Positions 61,185 to 64,000 of a stretch of 64,000 nucleotides of DNA are shown piece by piece; the first letter of the stretch is position 1; every line of letters starts with the position of its first letter. The notes beneath the pieces were generated by a model, which did no database searches, was not told where the DNA came from, and worked only from the letters and a program-made list of their open reading frames with translations. The stretch covers positions 1 through 64,000 of the forward strand of contig JBFMCT010000007.1 in the NCBI GenBank assembly GCA_040754375.1, read 5' to 3'. A program made the position numbers and the translations under genes. Source of the stretch: Actinomycetota bacterium (GTDB taxonomy: Bacteria > Actinomycetota > Acidimicrobiia > Acidimicrobiales > AC-14).

Positions 61185-63123
61185 CGCGGCGTCCGGCGGC
61201 CAGCGCGGCGATGGTGCCCAGGGCGTCGGGGTTGGCCACCGCCCCCCGGGTCACGACCGCGTCGATGGGTTCGCCCATCAGGACCCGCTTCACGGGCACC
61301 TCCAGCTTCTTGCCGTTGAGGGTCCGGGGCACCTCGGTGACGGCCACCACCTCGTCAGGGACGTGGCGAGGGGACAGGTCGGTGCGCAGCCGGTCCTCGA
61401 TCTCGGCTCTCAGGCTCGGGCTGACGACCGGGGAACCGTCGGCAGGCACGACGAACAGCCACAGCCGCCCGGTGTCCACCACCAGGCTGTCGGCCACGCC
61501 CCCGACGGCCTCCACCACCCGGTAGATCTCGGCCGTGCCGGTGCGCACGCCGCCCCGGTTGAGCGTGGAGTCCGACCGGCCGGAGATCACGACCCCGCCC
61601 GCGGCGGTGACCTCGACCCAGTCACCGTGGCGCCACACCCCCGGGAACGTCGAGTAGTAGCTGGCCCGGTAGCGGTCGGCGCCGGGAGTGTCCCCCCACA
61701 GGAACAACGGCATCGACGGCATCGGTCCCGTGAGGACCAGTTCGCCGACCTTCCCGGTGACCGGCTGGCCGGCGGCGTCGAAGGCGGCCACCGGTGCGCC
61801 CAGGCACCGGCATTGCACCTCGCCGGCCCGCACCGGCAGGGTCGGGCACGGGCCCACGAAGGCGGTGCACACGTCGGTCCCCCCGCTCAGGGACGCGAGC
61901 AGCAGGTCGGGGCCGACGTGGTCGTAGACCCACCGGAAGCCGTCGGGCCCCAGGGGGGCGCCCGTCGAGCCCACGGCCTTCACCTTCGACAGGTCGGCGG
62001 CCCGGGCCGGCTCGGTGCCCGCCCGCATGCACGCCTCCACGAACGGCGCGCTGGTACCGAACCACGTGGTCCCTGTGGAGGCGGCCAGCCGCCACAGGGC
62101 GTCGGCGTCAGGCCAGGTGGGGCTGCCGTCGTAGAGCACGGCCGTCGCCCCGACCAGCAGGGCGCCCACCAGCATGTTCCACATCATCCAGCCCGTCGAG
62201 GTGAACCAGAAGAACCGGTCGTCGGGGCCCAGGCCGGCGTGCAGCGAGAGGAACTTGAGATGTTCGAGCACTATGCCGCCGTGGCCGTGGACCAGGGCCT
62301 TGGGCCGCCCGGTCGTGCCCGAGGAGTACAGCACCCACAACGGATGGTCGAAGGCGACCGGGGTAGTGGCCAGCGCTGTGGGCCCGCCGAGGCCGAGGCC
62401 GGTGCCGAGGCCGGCGAACGGGACCGTACCGGCCAGGGGCCCGGTGCCCACCACGTCGATCAGCACCGTGGCCCGCAGCGTGGGCAGGGAACGGGCCAGC
62501 TCGGCCACCACCGGGCGGCGGTCGTGGACGGCGCCCTTCCACCGGTAGCCGTCGGCCGCCAACAGGACGGTCGGCCCGATCTGGGCGAAGCGGTCGAGCA
62601 CGGCCGCGGTACCGAAGTCGGGCGAGCAGCACGACCACACGGCCCCCAGGCTGGTCACGGCCAAGAAGGCGACCACGACCTCGGCCACGTTGGGGGCGTA
62701 GGCCGCCACCCGGTCACCCCTACCCACGCCCAGGCCGGCCAGGCCCCGGGCCACGGCCGCCACCCGATCGCGCAGCTCGCCGTAGGTGACGACCGGGTGG
62801 TCCCCGGGCTCCTGGCCCTCCCAGCAGCAGACCAGGGCCGGGCGGTCTTCGGGCGCGCGGAAGACCTGTTCGACGTAGTTGAGGGTGGCCCCCGGGAACC
62901 ACACCGCTGCGGGCATGGCCGCATCAGCCAGGGCGGGCCCGGGCCCGGGGTCGCCGACCACGCCCGACCAGTGCCAAACCTGCGCCCAGAACTCGCCGGG
63001 GTGGGCCACCGACCACCGCCACAGCTCGTCGTAGCGGTCGTGGCCCGCAGCCCGCCCGAAGGCGGTCACGGCCGCAGCCTCGACCGCCTCCGGCGAAGGC
63101 GACCACAGCACCTCGGCCGTCAC
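61177..63123 (-). CDS. Acetoacetate--CoA ligase
   Basis: Activates acetoacetate to acetoacetyl-CoA at the cost of ATP. 648 aa, ANL superfamily. Motifs: WFPGATLNYVEQVF near residue 75, VAVTSLGAVWSCCSPDFGT, adenylation loop VLYSSGTTGRPKALVHGHGG, FFWFTSTGWMMWNMLVGALL, SGGTDVCTAFVGPC, DWVEVTAAGGVVISGRSDST and the terminal RTLNGKKLEVPVKRVLMG with the catalytic Lys. GTG 63123 overlaps the Lrp gene stop (GTGA). Next to a divergent phenylalanine hydroxylase, it likely salvages acetoacetate released by the tyrosine/homogentisate pathway. Confidence 0.92.
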   Translation of the reverse strand: MTAEVLWSPSPEAVEAAAVTAFGRAAGHDRYDELWRWSVAHPGEFWAQVWHWSGVVGDPGPGPALADAAMPAAVWFPGATLNYVEQVFRAPEDRPALVCCWEGQEPGDHPVVTYGELRDRVAAVARGLAGLGVGRGDRVAAYAPNVAEVVVAFLAVTSLGAVWSCCSPDFGTAAVLDRFAQIGPTVLLAADGYRWKGAVHDRRPVVAELARSLPTLRATVLIDVVGTGPLAGTVPFAGLGTGLGLGGPTALATTPVAFDHPLWVLYSSGTTGRPKALVHGHGGIVLEHLKFLSLHAGLGPDDRFFWFTSTGWMMWNMLVGALLVGATAVLYDGSPTWPDADALWRLAASTGTTWFGTSAPFVEACMRAGTEPARAADLSKVKAVGSTGAPLGPDGFRWVYDHVGPDLLLASLSGGTDVCTAFVGPCPTLPVRAGEVQCRCLGAPVAAFDAAGQPVTGKVGELVLTGPMPSMPLFLWGDTPGADRYRASYYSTFPGVWRHGDWVEVTAAGGVVISGRSDSTLNRGGVRTGTAEIYRVVEAVGGVADSLVVDTGRLWLFVVPADGSPVVSPSLRAEIEDRLRTDLSPRHVPDEVVAVTEVPRTLNGKKLEVPVKRVLMGEPIDAVVTRGAVANPDALGTIAALAAGRRVT

Positions 63124-63578
63124 TGGCCCACCGCGGGCTCGTCGAGCAGCAGCAGGGTCTGGGTGGTCTTGACCCCGGGGATGGACTGGAGGCCGTCGAG
63201 GATCACGTCCCGCAGGTGGTCGACGTCGGGTGCCCGCACCAGCAGCACGTAGTCCGACGAACCGGTGGTCAGGGCCAGCCACTCGACGCCCGGTAGGTGG
63301 CGCAGGCGGTCGCCCACCGGCCTCCACGAGTGCTGCTCGACCCCCACCAGCACGAGGGCGGCGATGTCGAGGCCGAGCCGGCGGGGGTCGACGTCGACCG
63401 TGAAGCGCCGGACCACACCGGACTCCCGCAGCCGGGCCAGCCGCTGGTAGGCGGTGGCCCGCGAGACGCTGGCCTCGGCCGCCAGTTCGCTGACCGAACG
63501 CCGGCTGTCGGCTCGCAACAGTTCCACCAGGCGGCGGTCGACGGCGTCGAGCCCCGGGCGGACGTTTGGATCAGCCAT
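63120..63578 (-). CDS. Lrp/AsnC family transcriptional regulator
   Basis: 152 aa. N-terminal HTH: LDAVDRRLVELLRADSRRSV and SELAAEASVSRATAYQRLAR with LRESGVVRRFTVDVDPRRLG. The C-terminal RAM (ligand and oligomerisation) domain has GVEWLALTTGSSDYVLLVRA and LDGLQSIPGVKTTQTLLLLD. It is coupled to the acetoacetyl-CoA synthetase and divergent from the phenylalanine hydroxylase gene with an 82-nt gap. Control of phenylalanine/tyrosine breakdown, with an aromatic amino acid as effector, is a reasonable inference. ATG 63578 is chosen over ATG 63596, which would overlap a CAAAAT -10-like box. Confidence 0.92.
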   Translation of the reverse strand: MADPNVRPGLDAVDRRLVELLRADSRRSVSELAAEASVSRATAYQRLARLRESGVVRRFTVDVDPRRLGLDIAALVLVGVEQHSWRPVGDRLRHLPGVEWLALTTGSSDYVLLVRAPDVDHLRDVILDGLQSIPGVKTTQTLLLLDEPAVGQ

Positions 63579-63660
63579 ATAGGTCCACAGCCTCATTTTG
63601 TCTCGTTCTGCGGCGAACTACTGGACATTCAGCGCATCGAGGCGCACACTGGCCTACGAA

Positions 63661-64000
63661 GTGGCTGAGAGCGCCCCGCTCTATGCCCCGGTCGTGCGGG
63701 ACGGCCAGGGGGAGGTCGAAGTGGTGCTGGGGGCCGGCCACCCGGGCTTCTCCGACCCCGCCTACCGGGCCAGGCGCAACGCCCTGGCCGCGCTGGCCCT
63801 CGACTGGCGCCCGGGCCGGCCCATCCCCCGGCCCCAGTACACGGCCGTCGAGCACGGCGTGTGGCGGGCCATCGCCGTCGAGCTCGCCCCCCTCCACCAC
63901 CGCCACGCCTGCCGGGCGTTCCTTGAGGCCAAGGAGGAGCTGGGCCTACCTGCCGACCACGTGCCCCAGCTCGACGAGGTCACCGCCCGCCTCCGGCCAC
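63661..64000 (+). CDS. phhA: Phenylalanine 4-monooxygenase, N-terminal part (cut by window edge)
   Basis: First ~113 codons of an aromatic amino acid hydroxylase. They show VLGAGHPGFSDPAYRARRNA, LAALALDWRPGRPIPRPQYT, AVEHGVWRAIAVELAPLHHR and HACRAFLEAKEELGLPADHV, which match the substrate-binding start of bacterial phenylalanine hydroxylases. The iron ligands lie beyond the window. The reading frame stays open to base 64000. GTG 63661 is the first plausible start. With pterin and non-heme iron the enzyme would convert phenylalanine to tyrosine, the entry to the homogentisate route. Confidence 0.88.
   Translation, partial: MAESAPLYAPVVRDGQGEVEVVLGAGHPGFSDPAYRARRNALAALALDWRPGRPIPRPQYTAVEHGVWRAIAVELAPLHHRHACRAFLEAKEELGLPADHVPQLDEVTARLRP

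Overview
The window reads as a chromosomal segment of a very GC-rich actinobacterium, most likely of the class Acidimicrobiia or a close relative. This is inferred from gene content and order, because no rRNA or tRNA gene is present to place it. Actinobacterial hallmarks are DUF3499, DUF501, a MarP-like CvpA/trypsin protease, a homodimeric AceE, SufU with a SUF-linked Rieske protein, a long-form hibernation factor, and the neighbourhoods DUF3499/manB/Trm112/sugar isomerase/ahcY, comF/hpf/secA/prfB/ftsEX and eno/ftsB/DUF501/ppx. Base composition looks even throughout, with no insertion sequence, prophage, CRISPR array or tRNA seen.

Region 1 (1-16191): a truncated hydantoinase/oxoprolinase, Aat, an RNase HI fused to a SLOG-like domain, a DUF6629 membrane protein, AceE, an HhH-GPD repair protein, ThiS-ThiE, an alpha/beta hydrolase, a metallo-beta-lactamase-fold hydrolase, two membrane-anchored surface proteins (BNR/sialidase-like and Ig-like) and a glycogen-debranching-type glucosidase. 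Two intergenic spaces carry GC-rich direct repeats that copy the end of the adjacent gene. A third (about 9755-9985) looks like a structured RNA.

Region 2 (16280-27602): Fe-S cluster assembly is split into two opposite operons, sufC-sufS-sufU-lipoprotein-isocitrate-lyase-like-MFS on + and sufD-Rieske-sufC on -. Between them lie an L,D-transpeptidase and a thioredoxin-like protein. FtsH lies upstream of sufD and is separated from it by a terminator hairpin. SufB is not in the window.

Region 3 (27784-41625): DUF3499 opens a block that ends in phosphomannomutase, Trm112, a phosphosugar isomerase and S-adenosylhomocysteinase. About 9.7 kb of envelope genes sits inside it: a CPBP protease, two large multi-pass membrane proteins of glycosyltransferase-C type, a UDP-galactopyranose-mutase-like flavoprotein, an S8 protease with RTX repeats preceded by a free-standing copy of its own N-terminal domain, and a GT2 glycosyltransferase.

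Region 4 (41727-55368): a DUF559 protein, ComF, a probable raiA-motif RNA, the hibernation factor, an orphan response regulator, two further large membrane proteins, SecA, RF2, FtsE, FtsX and a coiled-coil M23 peptidase that is a good candidate for the FtsEX-controlled cell-wall hydrolase.

Region 5 (55382-64000): the - strand operon eno-ftsB-DUF72-DUF501-ppx-GNAT, the divergent MarP-like protease, and a module of acetoacetyl-CoA synthetase and an Lrp regulator divergent from a phenylalanine hydroxylase cut by the window edge.

Two genome-wide habits stand out. Many genes show a TAnnnT -10 element 6-7 nt before the start codon, which implies leaderless mRNAs. Operons make heavy use of 4-bp start/stop overlaps (ATGA, GTGA, TTGA). 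All calls rest on reading motifs, gene order and start-site context; no database search was run.
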